Below are positions 29,773-39,770 of a stretch of 64,000 nt of DNA, in pieces (within the stretch, counting starts at the first letter, position 1; each line of letters begins with the position of its first letter). The notes under the pieces are model-generated. The model saw only the letters and a list, made by a program, of their open reading frames with translations, ran no database searches and was not told the origin of the DNA. Source of the DNA: Chroogloeocystis siderophila 5.2 s.c.1 (GTDB taxonomy: Bacteria; Cyanobacteriota; Cyanobacteriia; Cyanobacteriales; Chroococcidiopsidaceae); contig NZ_MRCC01000005.1 in the NCBI RefSeq assembly GCF_001904655.1, positions 186,001 through 250,000 of the forward strand. The letters are read 5' to 3'. Both the position numbers and the translations under genes were made by a program.

Positions 29773-30699
29773 ATGATAGAAAGCATAACGAGAATGCCAG
29801 CAGATTATCCTCGCGACATCATTGGTTATGGGCGCACGCCACCCGATCCGCAATGGCAAAACCAAGCACGAATTGCCGTGCAGTTTGTGATTAATTATGA
29901 AGAAGGAGGAGAAACCTGCATTTTACATGGCGATCAAGCGTCAGAAACATTCTTGTCAGAAATTGTTGGTGCAGTACCTTTGATGGGTTTGCGGCATATG
30001 AATATGGAGTCAGTCTATGAATACGGTAGTCGGGCTGGCTTCTGGCGATTGCATCGGATTTTTACTCAACGCGGTATTCCTGTCACCGTTTATGGTATTG
30101 CTATGGCATTAGAACGCAATCCCGAAGCAGTTGCGGCAATGCGCGAAGCTGAGTGGGAAATGGCAAGTCACGGCTGGCGCTGGATCGATTATAAGTATTT
30201 TGGGGAAGCGGAAGAACGCGAACATTTACACACAGCGATCGCAATTCATACACAAGTAACAGGTAGTCGCCCACTGGGCTGGTACACTGGGCGCACAAGT
30301 GCTAACACGCGCAAATTAGTTGTAGAAGAAGGCGGCTTTCTCTACGATTCAGATAGCTATGCAGACGACTTACCTTACTGGATATATGACTACGGTAAGC
30401 CGCATCTGGTGATTCCTTACACTTTAGATAACAATGATATGCGTTTCGCGACAACTCAAGGTTTCAACTCTGGCGATCAGTTTTTTGCTTATCTGCGCGA
30501 TGCTTTTGATGTTCTTTATGCCGAAGGCGAAACTGCACCTAAAATGATGAGTGTCGGATTACACTGTCGCTTAGCAGGTAGACCAGGACGCGCTGCATCT
30601 TTAGCTCGTTTTCTTGACTACGTACAGCAACACGATCGCGTTTGGCTTTGTCGTCGCATTGATATTGCCCAACACTGGCACAAGCATCATCAACCTTAG
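29773..30699 (+). CDS. puuE: Allantoinase PuuE (polysaccharide deacetylase family)
   Basis: 308 residues. The opening YPRDIIGYGRTPPDP, then VQFVINYEEGGE, NMESVYEYGSRAGFWR, MASHGWRWIDY and GRPGRAASLARFLDY are the pattern of the NodB-fold allantoinase, not the amidohydrolase-type AllB. It opens the hydantoin ring of allantoin during purine breakdown and nitrogen salvage. No other ureide genes are adjacent. Start ATG at 29773. Confidence 0.88.
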   Translation: MIESITRMPADYPRDIIGYGRTPPDPQWQNQARIAVQFVINYEEGGETCILHGDQASETFLSEIVGAVPLMGLRHMNMESVYEYGSRAGFWRLHRIFTQRGIPVTVYGIAMALERNPEAVAAMREAEWEMASHGWRWIDYKYFGEAEEREHLHTAIAIHTQVTGSRPLGWYTGRTSANTRKLVVEEGGFLYDSDSYADDLPYWIYDYGKPHLVIPYTLDNNDMRFATTQGFNSGDQFFAYLRDAFDVLYAEGETAPKMMSVGLHCRLAGRPGRAASLARFLDYVQQHDRVWLCRRIDIAQHWHKHHQP

Positions 30700-30787
30700 C
30701 TACCTGCTGTGATCTGAGCTACACGACTATCACTAATATTTTGCTAAAACCAAAAACGATTTATTCAAAGATGGCCGTAGGCATAAA

Positions 30788-31483
30788 ATGCCAAATTGGA
30801 CGCAAAATTTTCATAGCTTACTCAATTTATTTCTAGAATTGCAGTGTCCACTTTGTCAGCGTCCGACTCCACAGGAATTTTGTCAAGACTGTACAAGACA
30901 GCTACAACGTTGTAAATTATCGAATCCTCAAGAATTTTGGCGAGGAGAGTTACCCGTCTTCGCCTGGGGAAACTATAGTGGAACGCTTAAACGCGCGATC
31001 GCTGCTTTAAAATATGACAATCAACCGCAAATTGCTAAACCGCTAGGTCAATGGCTGGCAAAAGCCTGGCTTGATTCACAACCCCAACAGAGGTTAATTG
31101 TCGTACCCATACCCTTACACGCCGATAAATTGAAAATGCGCGGCTACAATCAAGCCGAATTGTTAGCCGAGAGCTTTTGTGATTTTACGGGACTAGTTTT
31201 GCAGCCTCAGGGGATAAAACGGATTAAGGCAACAGACGCACAATTTAGTTTATCCGCATCGCAAAGAGAACACAATTTAGCAGATGCATTTGTACTTGGA
31301 ACCGAATTTCACCGCCAACGTCCAAATGATCTAGTGCTGTTGCTTGATGATATTTATACCACTGGAGCAACTGTGCGTTCAGCAGTTCAAGCGTTACAAA
31401 AACAAGGAATCTCTGTCTATGGTGTTGTCGCGATCGCCACTTCTAGTCGAAATATAGTTCCAACAGGAAACAATAAAGTGTAA
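30788..31483 (+). CDS. ComF family phosphoribosyltransferase-like protein
   Basis: 231 residues. A zinc-finger-like start has CPLCQRPTPQEFCQDC; the PRTase domain follows with VVPIPLHADKLKMRGYNQAE and the PRPP loop LLLDDIYTTGAT. ComF/GntX proteins are linked to DNA uptake and competence in transformable bacteria and bind single-stranded DNA-processing factors. ATG at 30788 is the first start. No other competence genes are in the window. Confidence 0.9.
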   Translation: MPNWTQNFHSLLNLFLELQCPLCQRPTPQEFCQDCTRQLQRCKLSNPQEFWRGELPVFAWGNYSGTLKRAIAALKYDNQPQIAKPLGQWLAKAWLDSQPQQRLIVVPIPLHADKLKMRGYNQAELLAESFCDFTGLVLQPQGIKRIKATDAQFSLSASQREHNLADAFVLGTEFHRQRPNDLVLLLDDIYTTGATVRSAVQALQKQGISVYGVVAIATSSRNIVPTGNNKV

Positions 31484-31612
31484 AGTTTAATGTGTCATTC
31501 TCTGCTTTCTGCGTTTGTGCCATGCAGCAATTTAATGAAAGCATAGGCAAATATCTTTAAACGCGCCTTATAATAAACCCACTTAAGCTGTTTTGCCGGA
31601 ATATTGCGTTAA

Positions 31613-32080
31613 ATGATCATAAAAGCTTTGGCAACAGGGGTGAGTAATCTCCTTGTTTCCCTAACGTTGCTAGCAGGTGCAACAAGTTTCGTTCCCTCAG
31701 CGATCGCCCAACAAACTCAACAAACAAGGTTATATAATCCGATTCCCTTACCACCGAGTAATCAGGTTTCTGATACGCTCTCAGAAAGAGACATCCCTAC
31801 CGGAGATGGGGGATTTGCGCGCGATTACCTCGTAAGGTTTAACCAGGGCGATAATATTGCGATCGATCTCACCTCGGATAACTTTGATACGATTGTTACC
31901 TTGATGTCACCCGAAGGCGCAACACTCGCAGAAAATGATGATGGTCCTGATGGAACAACAAATTCTTTGCTCTTTACTCGCATCAACCAAACTGGAAATT
32001 ACATCATCCGCGTTCGTTCGTTTGGTGAAACAGGTGGCGGGGCGTTTGTGTTACGGGTGACGCGGTTACGACCAATATGA
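31613..32080 (+). CDS. Exported pre-peptidase C-terminal domain protein
   Basis: 155 residues with a signal peptide (about 1-32, ending PSAIAQQ) and one PPC beta-sandwich: YLVRFNQGDNIAIDLTSDNFDTIVTLMSP, EGATLAENDD and GNYIIRVRSF. PPC domains usually sit at the end of secreted proteases; here the domain stands alone, so a binding or cell-surface role is likely. Start ATG at 31613. Confidence 0.82.
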   Translation: MIIKALATGVSNLLVSLTLLAGATSFVPSAIAQQTQQTRLYNPIPLPPSNQVSDTLSERDIPTGDGGFARDYLVRFNQGDNIAIDLTSDNFDTIVTLMSPEGATLAENDDGPDGTTNSLLFTRINQTGNYIIRVRSFGETGGGAFVLRVTRLRPI

Positions 32081-32130
32081 TTTAACTGGATTTTAGGGGA
32101 TAGCCTGGCGGTCGCGGCTGCGCAAACTAA

Positions 32131-32146
32131 GTCCACCTTCGTGGAC
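32131..32146. repeat. GTCCACC-GTGGAC hairpin, partial element copy
   Basis: GTCCACCTTCGTGGAC is a 6-bp stem with a CTTC loop, preceded by GCGCAAACTAA. The same unit is part of a four-hairpin element at 45194-45312, so this looks like a truncated copy. Confidence 0.6.
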
Positions 32147-32186
32147 TCATTGAGAGAATTAGAGTATTGTGAATTACGCATCACGA

Positions 32187-32957
32187 TTATGGCACCGTTA
32201 GCACACATAGTAATAGTGCTTCTGTCCATTCTACGACTGCGCCGTAGGTGTCTCCGGTGTGACCACCGAGTTTGCGATTGAACCAAGCACCTGTCAAAAA
32301 TGCGATCGCAATTCCACTCGTCGCCATAACTACCGCATGAATCGCCGCATCGCGACTGAGGACAATTTTTAATCCACTCAAGCCTAGTAAAAGTAATAAT
32401 CCTAGCAGAATATCTCGCGGCTGCAATGCGGCTTTATGAAACGAACCTTTACCTGTTGGTTTGAGGTAAGGATAACGCGCGATCGCGATTTGTTGGCCCC
32501 AGCGTCCCCAACCGCAGACAGCCATCAAACTTAACCAACGATCAGAACTGATTTCACTCAACGCCGCCGTTTTCAGAAGTAATAAGGCGACTGCTGCGAT
32601 CGCGCCAAATGCTCCTGTCGCACTATCTGTCATGACTTGCAGCCTGCGTTGTGGATCTTGTACGGCTAAGCCATCGGCGGTATCCATTACCCCATCCAAG
32701 TGTAATCCGCCAGTCAAGGCAATCCAACTAACGACAATTAAAACACTGCGAGTTAGCACGGGTATTCCGACAAAGTAGAATCCCGCATCTAAAAATCCGA
32801 GAATTCCCCCAATCAATAATCCGACTAGCGGTACGTAGCGAGATACGCGACAGAAATCTAGCTTTGTCGCCCAAGGTATCGGAAGACAAGTATAGAAAAC
32901 AAGCGCCGCTGCAACATCACACCAGAGTTGTTTCCACCACTGTTGCTTATCCACCAC
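32187..32957 (-). CDS. cobS: Adenosylcobinamide-GDP ribazoletransferase
   Basis: 256 residues, polytopic. The conserved FYTCLPIP near the start and [17 protein letters not shown] are the CobS/CobV signature. It joins the lower ligand to adenosylcobinamide-GDP in the last steps of cobalamin synthesis, in the membrane. The start is GTG at 32957, overlapping the last codons of a small upstream ORF. No other cob genes are adjacent. Confidence 0.93.
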   Translation of the reverse strand: MVDKQQWWKQLWCDVAAALVFYTCLPIPWATKLDFCRVSRYVPLVGLLIGGILGFLDAGFYFVGIPVLTRSVLIVVSWIALTGGLHLDGVMDTADGLAVQDPQRRLQVMTDSATGAFGAIAAVALLLLKTAALSEISSDRWLSLMAVCGWGRWGQQIAIARYPYLKPTGKGSFHKAALQPRDILLGLLLLLGLSGLKIVLSRDAAIHAVVMATSGIAIAFLTGAWFNRKLGGHTGDTYGAVVEWTEALLLCVLTVP

Positions 32958-33171
32958 TAGCGCGTATCAACATAAAGTAAACAAAAATAAATAGAAAATC
33001 AGATGTCAGCAACAGGATCGTAATCCAAATCTTGAGATAAGATTGACAGGGACAGAGCATTAAGTAATCTGTTCTATCAGTCATCTTACCTTTTCTATGC
33101 CTCTCTAACAAAGCTTCTACCAACTTATTGACTGCGTTACATAGATGTAGTTTGATGTCAATCAATGACAT
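32947..33171 (-). CDS. Small ORF overlapping cobS, doubtful
   Basis: 74 codons from ATG at 33171, with a single hydrophobic segment (about 48-69). It ends eleven bases inside cobS, a GTGGTGGATAA arrangement seen in translational coupling. No family is recognised and composition is unremarkable, so it may be only the cobS leader. Confidence 0.25.
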   Translation of the reverse strand: MSLIDIKLHLCNAVNKLVEALLERHRKGKMTDRTDYLMLCPCQSYLKIWITILLLTSDFLFIFVYFMLIRASGG

Positions 33172-33315
33172 AATCTACGTCTTATCTATATAGAATTCGT
33201 AGATGTCTTAATGTGTAACGTCAGAAAAAAGTTATGTAATTGAGTACTTCACACTCTAACGGAAGAACTGCCCCTCTGTTTGTATTCTCTGTAATTGCTA
33301 AAAGGCTGTTTGATT

Positions 33316-33768
33316 ATGAATCACCATAGCTCCGACACTAGATTACCAGCACCATGCATTATTCATACTGGTATAGTCGTTAACAAAATAGATATGCGGA
33401 GACTGCTGGCTGATTTAGGGCGCGTCCGCTATTTGCATATTCAGGAAGGCAAAATACAAAGCGAGGGTGAAGGTGATGTCGTGGAAGTCATTGCGAGTCC
33501 AGACCAGTCTACAATCGTAGCTAACCACGCGCTTTATTTAAATGTTTATAGTTTTGATTACGTTGAATTACAACAGTCACCGCAGCAGGAAACTTATTTT
33601 GATTTAGTCCAAGATAACCGTTGCTTGCGATTGATTCCGCTGTCCACCCCGATGCAAGAGCGTGCTTCACGTAATTTCAATGAAACAGCTTTAGAAGTCA
33701 TGATGGAGCAAGTATTTTCTGCAAGATGGGATGCAGAAAATGACGATGACGGGGCTTGTCCATTTTAG
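33316..33768 (+). CDS. Conserved cyanobacterial protein, unknown function
   Basis: 150 residues from ATG at 33316 (MNHHSSDTRLPAPCIIH); an in-frame TTG upstream is less likely. Blocks such as GRVRYLHIQEGKIQSEGEG, STIVANHALYLNV and ETYFDLVQDNRCLRLIPL look strongly constrained, and I recall similar proteins in many cyanobacteria. No known domain, signal peptide or membrane segment. The tail is acidic. It lies 48 bases before tgt on the same strand, so the two may share a transcript. Confidence 0.8.
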   Translation: MNHHSSDTRLPAPCIIHTGIVVNKIDMRRLLADLGRVRYLHIQEGKIQSEGEGDVVEVIASPDQSTIVANHALYLNVYSFDYVELQQSPQQETYFDLVQDNRCLRLIPLSTPMQERASRNFNETALEVMMEQVFSARWDAENDDDGACPF

Positions 33769-33777
33769 AAGGGGTGA

Positions 33778-34953
<1,176 letters not shown>

Positions 34954-34961
34954 CTGTTGTT

Positions 34962-35168
34962 ATGAAAGTAAATATAATTGTTTATAAACAAAACGAGCAA
35001 TATTTAGCGGAGACTGCCCTTCTAGGAGGAATTAGAGAAGTAGATGCTAGAAAGCAAACGATTATTTATCGACTCAAGATTCAGATACTAAAGAGAATAA
35101 TAAGCTACAATACAAAAATTTTAAATTTAATAAGATTATTTTTAATGTTCAAGATCAATCTAATATAA
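34962..35168 (+). CDS. Short ORF after tgt, possible antitoxin-like remnant
   Basis: 68 codons from ATG at 34962, eight bases after tgt. The start MKVNIIVYKQNEQYLAE recalls the HicB/DUF1902 fold of small antitoxins (MKxxVxxxxEexxYxAe), but the usual PGC loop reads LLGGI and the C-terminal half is A/T-rich and hydrophobic. I think this is a decayed gene start. AT content rises sharply from here. Confidence 0.35.
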   Translation: MKVNIIVYKQNEQYLAETALLGGIREVDARKQTIIYRLKIQILKRIISYNTKILNLIRLFLMFKINLI

Positions 35169-35212
35169 GAAACTTTTTCAAAGATATAAGAGAAAAGATA
35201 TCGCTTGCCTGC

Positions 35213-35638
35213 ATGCATTCTATTGAGAACAGTTATGTTTTTTTTCAGTCTATCTTTTCTAATGTATTGCAATTGTTTATAGTTGCTGGCTTCATATCTA
35301 TAGTAGTTATTACAATTGATTTTTTACAACAAATATTTGAAGGCAATACTACAGGTGCAACTATTATAGGTGCTTTCATTGCGCTTATAGGTATGGTAGT
35401 ATCTATTGCGATTCAAACTCAGATAAAACACAAAGAAATTTTAGCCAATCAGCAGAAAGATAGAATCAGTAAAATAGTTAATGATTATGAAAAAATTAGA
35501 GTTTTTTTGAATCGATCAAGGTATGTTTTTATCGAAGAAACATCTGCTTTCATAGAAAAAATTGATGAAAGAGTTAAAATATACGCTTCCGATGAAGTGC
35601 TTCATTTATGGACTATAAAAAGAAAAGAAAAATATTAG
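35213..35638 (+). CDS. Small membrane protein of the accessory interval
   Basis: 141 residues with two hydrophobic segments (about 15-38 and 49-67) followed by a charged coiled-coil-like region (KHKEILANQQKDRISKIV). No known family. The frame ends at TAG, but another frame continues in a protein-like manner (KILAIQNEPSNITIHDLQEL) to TAA at 35709, so a recent frameshift may have clipped the C-terminus. Codon use is AT-rich like the surrounding island. Confidence 0.5.
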   Translation: MHSIENSYVFFQSIFSNVLQLFIVAGFISIVVITIDFLQQIFEGNTTGATIIGAFIALIGMVVSIAIQTQIKHKEILANQQKDRISKIVNDYEKIRVFLNRSRYVFIEETSAFIEKIDERVKIYASDEVLHLWTIKRKEKY

Positions 35639-35760
35639 CTATTCAAAATGAACCAAGTAATATTACTATTCATGACTTGCAAGAGTTAAGAAATTTATTT
35701 GTTTCATAAGAGTAGAAATGGGCTTCAACAATAGTAATTGGATTCGTAGATGTATCTATG

Positions 35761-36079
35761 ATGATTTAGAAAAAAATAGATAAACTACCAAAAATAGAAA
35801 ATAATTTATTTTTAGCGCAAGAGAAAGTTAATGAGTTTTGCCAACGTTGGAAAATTATAGAAATCTCGCTGTTTGGTTCTGTACTGCGAGATGATTGTTC
35901 GGATAGTGATATTGATGTTTTAAGTGGCTTTTACTTCAGATGTGCCTTGGACATTACTAGGTTTAGTGAATATGCAACAAGAACTAGAGCAACATTTAGA
36001 TATTCCTTGGACATCAATTGCTGGAATGCGTGATAAATTAGTTCACGGTTATCACGGTATTAATACTCAAAGACTTTAG
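35761..36079 (+). pseudogene. Decayed MntA-HepT toxin-antitoxin remnant
   Basis: ATG ATT is followed at once by TAG, then the frame reads a minimal nucleotidyltransferase: IEISLFGSVLRDDCSDSDIDVL (GSxxR...SDxD motif). After DIDVL a one-base shift leads to VAFTSDVPWTLLGLVNMQQELEQ, which runs straight into HLDIPWTSIAGMRDKLVHGY, the C-terminal RNase-like end of HepT (Rx4-6H). So one nonsense, one frameshift and one internal deletion have fused the antitoxin start with the toxin end. Both products are inactive. Confidence 0.75.
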
Positions 36080-36549
36080 CTTACAGTAAAAATAAGCATT
36101 CCTGAATTTTTATTGCTCTAGAACCATTTTTACCTCAAGCAGGAGAATAAGAAGATAATATTTCTTTTTCTGCACTCGCTATTGGAGGATAATCAATTTT
36201 TCATGAAAGCCTGGGAATAACGTTACCCCCTTTAAATGCGAAGTTACAGAATGCTTTGCCAATAAAGTCTAACAAGAATTAATGCTTAAGGATGTCACAA
36301 GTTATGTCATATGACACGCAACTTTTTTAACCAATACGAAGTAGTGATTGGAAAATATTTGTCGCAGTCATAGCATTGAAGGAACTTTGACAAATAGCTC
36401 GTAAATTACAGACAAGTTATACTACCATAGACCGATTACCGTTTAGCATAATCAAAATTTTCATTCACTTAGAACACTGCTTGACTTGCGGTGGGAGTAC
36501 GCAGAATACACTGTAAAGCAAATCTGCTAAATGTCACTTCACAACAACT
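36080..36549. other. Gene-free AT-rich spacer in the accessory interval
   Basis: About 470 bases. No frame of useful length and no hairpin or repeat that I recognise. Probably decayed sequence plus the promoter of the permease gene. Confidence 0.5.
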
Positions 36550-37884
36550 ATGGGTACAGTCAATACGATTAAACCGACACTATTAGTATGGGATGCTGTT
36601 GCGCTTATTGTTGGTGTTGTTATCGGTGCTGGGATTTTTGAAACACCCTCGCTTGTTGCTGGTAATGCGAGTAATAGCACTATGGCGCTGCTGACATGGT
36701 TGTTAGGCGGTGGCGTATCTATAGTTGGTGCTTTGTGCTATGCAGAACTGGCAACAACCTATCCTCATCCAGGTGGTAACTACTACTACTTACAACGGGC
36801 GTTTGGCAATAGTATTGCCTTTTTATTCGCCTGGGCGCGGTTAGCAGTCATACAGACAGGTTCGATTGTTCTTTTAGCGTTTGTTTTTGGCGATTATGCT
36901 TCACAGCTATGGCGCTTGGGAACTTATTCGGCTTCAATTTATGCGGCAGTGGCGATCGCCTTGCTAACTGGTTTAAATATCCTGGGTGTACGCTTGGGAA
37001 AATGGACGCAAAATTGGTTAGCCGCAGCCCAAGTACTCGGCTTACTCTTACTCATTTTCTTTGGACTTGCGTTGGCAACACCCGCAGCGACAACAACAGC
37101 GCCAGCAACAACATCATCAGGGAATTTTGGCTTAGCAATGGTGTTTGTACTATTAACTTATGGTGGTTGGAACGAAGCCGCGTTTATTTCTGCCGAGTTA
37201 CACAATGTGCAAAAAAATATGCTGCGATCGCTGTTGTGGAGTATTGGCATGATCACCACAATTTACTTGCTCGTTAACATAGCTTTCCTACGAGGGTTAG
37301 GTTTAGCAGGTATGGCAGAATCTGAAGCCTTAGCCGCACAGTTGATGCGTCAGGCGGTGGGCGAACCAGGGGCGATATTTATTAGCTTGCTGGTTGTTGT
37401 TACGACTTTGTGTTCTACTAATGCAACGATTTTCACAGGTGCGAGGACAAACTACGCGCTAGGACGAGATTTTTCGCTATTTCGCTTTTTAGGACAATGG
37501 AAAACGCAAGGAAGTACGCCAGCCGCAGCATTACTTGTACAAGGGGTGATCGCCATATTACTTGTATTACTCGGCACAATTACGCGTAACGGTTTTGAAA
37601 CAATGGTAGATTATACCGCCCCTGTGTTTTGGTTCTTTTTCTTACTGACGGGCGTGTCGCTATTTGTTTTGCGCAGACGCGATCGCGAAATTATCCGTCC
37701 GTTTCGCGTTCCGCTGTATCCATTCGTTCCGCTATTATTTTGTGTGTTCTGCGCTTATATGCTGCAATCTAGCTTGGCTTATACCGGAGTTGGAGCGTTA
37801 GTAGGTGTTGCAGTGTTGCTAGCTGGTGTACCGTTATTAGTCATCACGCGGATGATGCGTGACAGTAGCATAAGGAGAGAGTAA
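36550..37884 (+). CDS. APC-superfamily amino acid permease
   Basis: 444 residues with about 12 transmembrane helices. The first helix has GVVIGAGIFETPS, the unwound substrate-binding segment of the APC family, and GGWNEAAFISAELHN matches the sixth. It probably imports amino acids across the plasma membrane by proton symport or exchange. The stop codon TAA overlaps the ATG of the next gene (TAATG), so the two are translationally coupled. Confidence 0.9.
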   Translation: MGTVNTIKPTLLVWDAVALIVGVVIGAGIFETPSLVAGNASNSTMALLTWLLGGGVSIVGALCYAELATTYPHPGGNYYYLQRAFGNSIAFLFAWARLAVIQTGSIVLLAFVFGDYASQLWRLGTYSASIYAAVAIALLTGLNILGVRLGKWTQNWLAAAQVLGLLLLIFFGLALATPAATTTAPATTSSGNFGLAMVFVLLTYGGWNEAAFISAELHNVQKNMLRSLLWSIGMITTIYLLVNIAFLRGLGLAGMAESEALAAQLMRQAVGEPGAIFISLLVVVTTLCSTNATIFTGARTNYALGRDFSLFRFLGQWKTQGSTPAAALLVQGVIAILLVLLGTITRNGFETMVDYTAPVFWFFFLLTGVSLFVLRRRDREIIRPFRVPLYPFVPLLFCVFCAYMLQSSLAYTGVGALVGVAVLLAGVPLLVITRMMRDSSIRRE

Positions 37885-38516
37885 TGCAATTAAGACGAAC
37901 AGCGTGGGTGTTAATGGCAAGTATTGGCTTGGCTGTAGGAGTTGCAGGATGTAACTCACAAACTCTAACGAATGCGCAAACCCCGCAAGTTGAAACTCCT
38001 ACTCAAAGTCCCGAACGTCAACCTGATGTCGTTTACGTACCAACCCCGCAGACAGTCGTAGATGAAATGCTCGCACTTGCCAAAGTTACAAAAGATGACG
38101 TTATTTATGACTTAGGTAGTGGTGATGGTAGAATACCGATTACCGCAGCACAGAAGTTCGGTGCGCGTGGTGTAGGTATTGATATTAATCCTGAACGGAT
38201 TCGCGAAGCTAACGAAAACGCTCAAAAAGCAGGGGTCACTGATCGCGTTACATTTCTCCAACAAGACTTGTTCCAAAGCGACTTTAGTGAAGCAACCGTA
38301 GTAACGCTGTATCTACTACCGGAACTGAATGTTAAGCTACGTCCTCAATTATTCAAACAACTTAAACCAGGTACACGGATTGTTTCCCACGACTTTGATA
38401 TGGGTGACTGGAAACCCGATCAAGTTGTGCAAACACAAGAAGGTTCAACAATTTACTATTGGGTAATTCCCGAACAGATTCCAGCAAATTTACGCAATAC
38501 AGACTCGAATACATAA
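37884..38516 (+). CDS. Lipoprotein-type AdoMet-dependent methyltransferase
   Basis: 210 residues. The N-terminus is a lipoprotein signal (MQLRRTAWVLMASIGLAVG, lipobox VAGC near residue 23), then a Pro/Thr/Gln linker, then a Rossmann methyltransferase: YDLGSGDGRIPI (motif I), GVGIDINPERI (motif II), VTFLQQDLF and VVTLYLLPELN. The DOT1-like tail shape (lysine methyltransferase group) is possible. A periplasmic lipoprotein that uses AdoMet is unusual because AdoMet is cytoplasmic. It overlaps the permease stop by one base, hinting at a linked role. Confidence 0.85.
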   Translation: MQLRRTAWVLMASIGLAVGVAGCNSQTLTNAQTPQVETPTQSPERQPDVVYVPTPQTVVDEMLALAKVTKDDVIYDLGSGDGRIPITAAQKFGARGVGIDINPERIREANENAQKAGVTDRVTFLQQDLFQSDFSEATVVTLYLLPELNVKLRPQLFKQLKPGTRIVSHDFDMGDWKPDQVVQTQEGSTIYYWVIPEQIPANLRNTDSNT

Positions 38517-38570
38517 ATGGTAATTGGTCATGGGTAATTGAAAGAATAGTTATCATTTACCGATTACCCA
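38517..38570. repeat. Dispersed TTACCCATTACC repeat, copy 2 (inverted pair)
   Basis: GGTAATTGGTCATGGGTAAT faces CATTTACCGATTACCC across a short AT spacer, so the copy can fold into a hairpin. It starts right after the methyltransferase stop. Confidence 0.6.
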
Positions 38571-38633
38571 AAAGAAGGGCAAGGATTCGACGAGACAGGA
38601 AGTCATTTCGCATCTTGAACAAGGAGCTATTTT

Positions 38634-38984
38634 ATGAATCGCTATACGTTCGCTGCTTTCGGATTTCTGCTAACGACCCTTATGTATGTACCTGTTGCGC
38701 GAGGTGAAACAGCATCAAATGCTACAGTAATTCGGTCTAATAGGATACAACTTACACCATTTACTTTGGTTTCCTTAGCGTACCAAGGACATTATCGCAG
38801 TCAAGGTATTCGTGGATATAGTGGTATGTTTGCGGATAGTAACGACGGGCGAATTAGTGCCAAAAAACTCGTACAGGCGGCGGTTAATGCTGGGGAACTA
38901 CCTGCACAAACATTAAATGATCGAGGATTTATTAATGCCGTTGACGCCAATTTAGACGCTTTAGAAATTCCGAATACGCAATAA
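38634..38984 (+). CDS. Small exported protein, unknown function
   Basis: 116 residues with a signal peptide (about 1-25, ending VARGE). The mature part has SLAYQGHYRSQGIRGYS and a region ending in KKLVQAAVNAGELPAQTLND. I recall short cyanobacterial secreted proteins of this type but no function. It starts at ATG 38634, after ACAAGGAGC, a good ribosome-binding site. Confidence 0.7.
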   Translation: MNRYTFAAFGFLLTTLMYVPVARGETASNATVIRSNRIQLTPFTLVSLAYQGHYRSQGIRGYSGMFADSNDGRISAKKLVQAAVNAGELPAQTLNDRGFINAVDANLDALEIPNTQ

Positions 38985-39077
38985 TTTCTTGCCAGTTAAT
39001 GCAACGGCGACGCTTTAGCTATATTACCGCGACTAAGCGATCGCCTCACTATTTCTTTAAACAATCTGAATGTCATT

Positions 39078-39770
39078 TTAAACACTTATTAAGTGTCTGC
39101 GAGATTTGACTATCTCAGGTGTATACCTATTTTTATCGTCTTGTCCTTGAAATCCAAGTCTGTCATAAACACTACCACCTATCCCAGGAATAACTTCTCC
39201 TTTAGCAGTTCGCTGATCGTCTTTAGCAAAATAAAAGAATTGAAACTTATCATAAATAGATTTTTCAAATGCATTGCGTAGTTTTTCTTGTGCTTCCTGA
39301 TACATAACTGGAGCTACTATAAAAATATTTTCAGGCTCGATGTTCTGAATTAGGTTAACAAGATTAGTTTTAACTACACAGGCTCCCGAAATAATAGACT
39401 TGAGGATAATTAAATAGTTAACGCTACTTGAAGGTTCTTGATATTTTCTTAAGATTGGAGCAACAGTAAGATCTTCAACATCAAATGGAGAAAAACGCTG
39501 ATTCCAAAAACACACAAATGCAACTTTTGGAAGCTGTTGCTCTAGGCGCGAGAGCATACCTTTTGCTAGAAAATCAGCATCTTCAACTGTACAGGCGAGA
39601 TATACATTGCATTGCTCGTGACTAATTTGAGCCAAGATTACATCTCCCAGAGCCATACCAAGTTTCATCATAGTAGTTCTGTAAAGCTCCGGCGCACTAT
39701 TCTTATCTGCTAGAGTATCTAACAATACCTTGATGCTTTCATTGGCAAACTCTGAGTATGTTCTTGTCAT
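39078..39770 (-). CDS. Phosphoribosyltransferase-like protein of a two-gene operon
   Basis: 230 residues, soluble. The order of elements resembles type I PRTases, especially uracil PRTase: LPKVAFVCFWNQRF, then NYLIILKSIISGACVVKTNLV where the PRPP loop is expected, PENIFIVAPVMYQEAQEKL, and GIGGSVYDRLGF at the end. The acidic pair of the PRPP loop is replaced by Lys-Ser, so catalysis is doubtful. The start ATG overlaps the stop of the upstream broken gene (ATGA), so the two formed an operon. Composition is AT-rich. Such PRTase relatives occur in bacterial conflict systems; that link is inference. Confidence 0.62.
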   Translation of the reverse strand: MTRTYSEFANESIKVLLDTLADKNSAPELYRTTMMKLGMALGDVILAQISHEQCNVYLACTVEDADFLAKGMLSRLEQQLPKVAFVCFWNQRFSPFDVEDLTVAPILRKYQEPSSSVNYLIILKSIISGACVVKTNLVNLIQNIEPENIFIVAPVMYQEAQEKLRNAFEKSIYDKFQFFYFAKDDQRTAKGEVIPGIGGSVYDRLGFQGQDDKNRYTPEIVKSRRHLISV

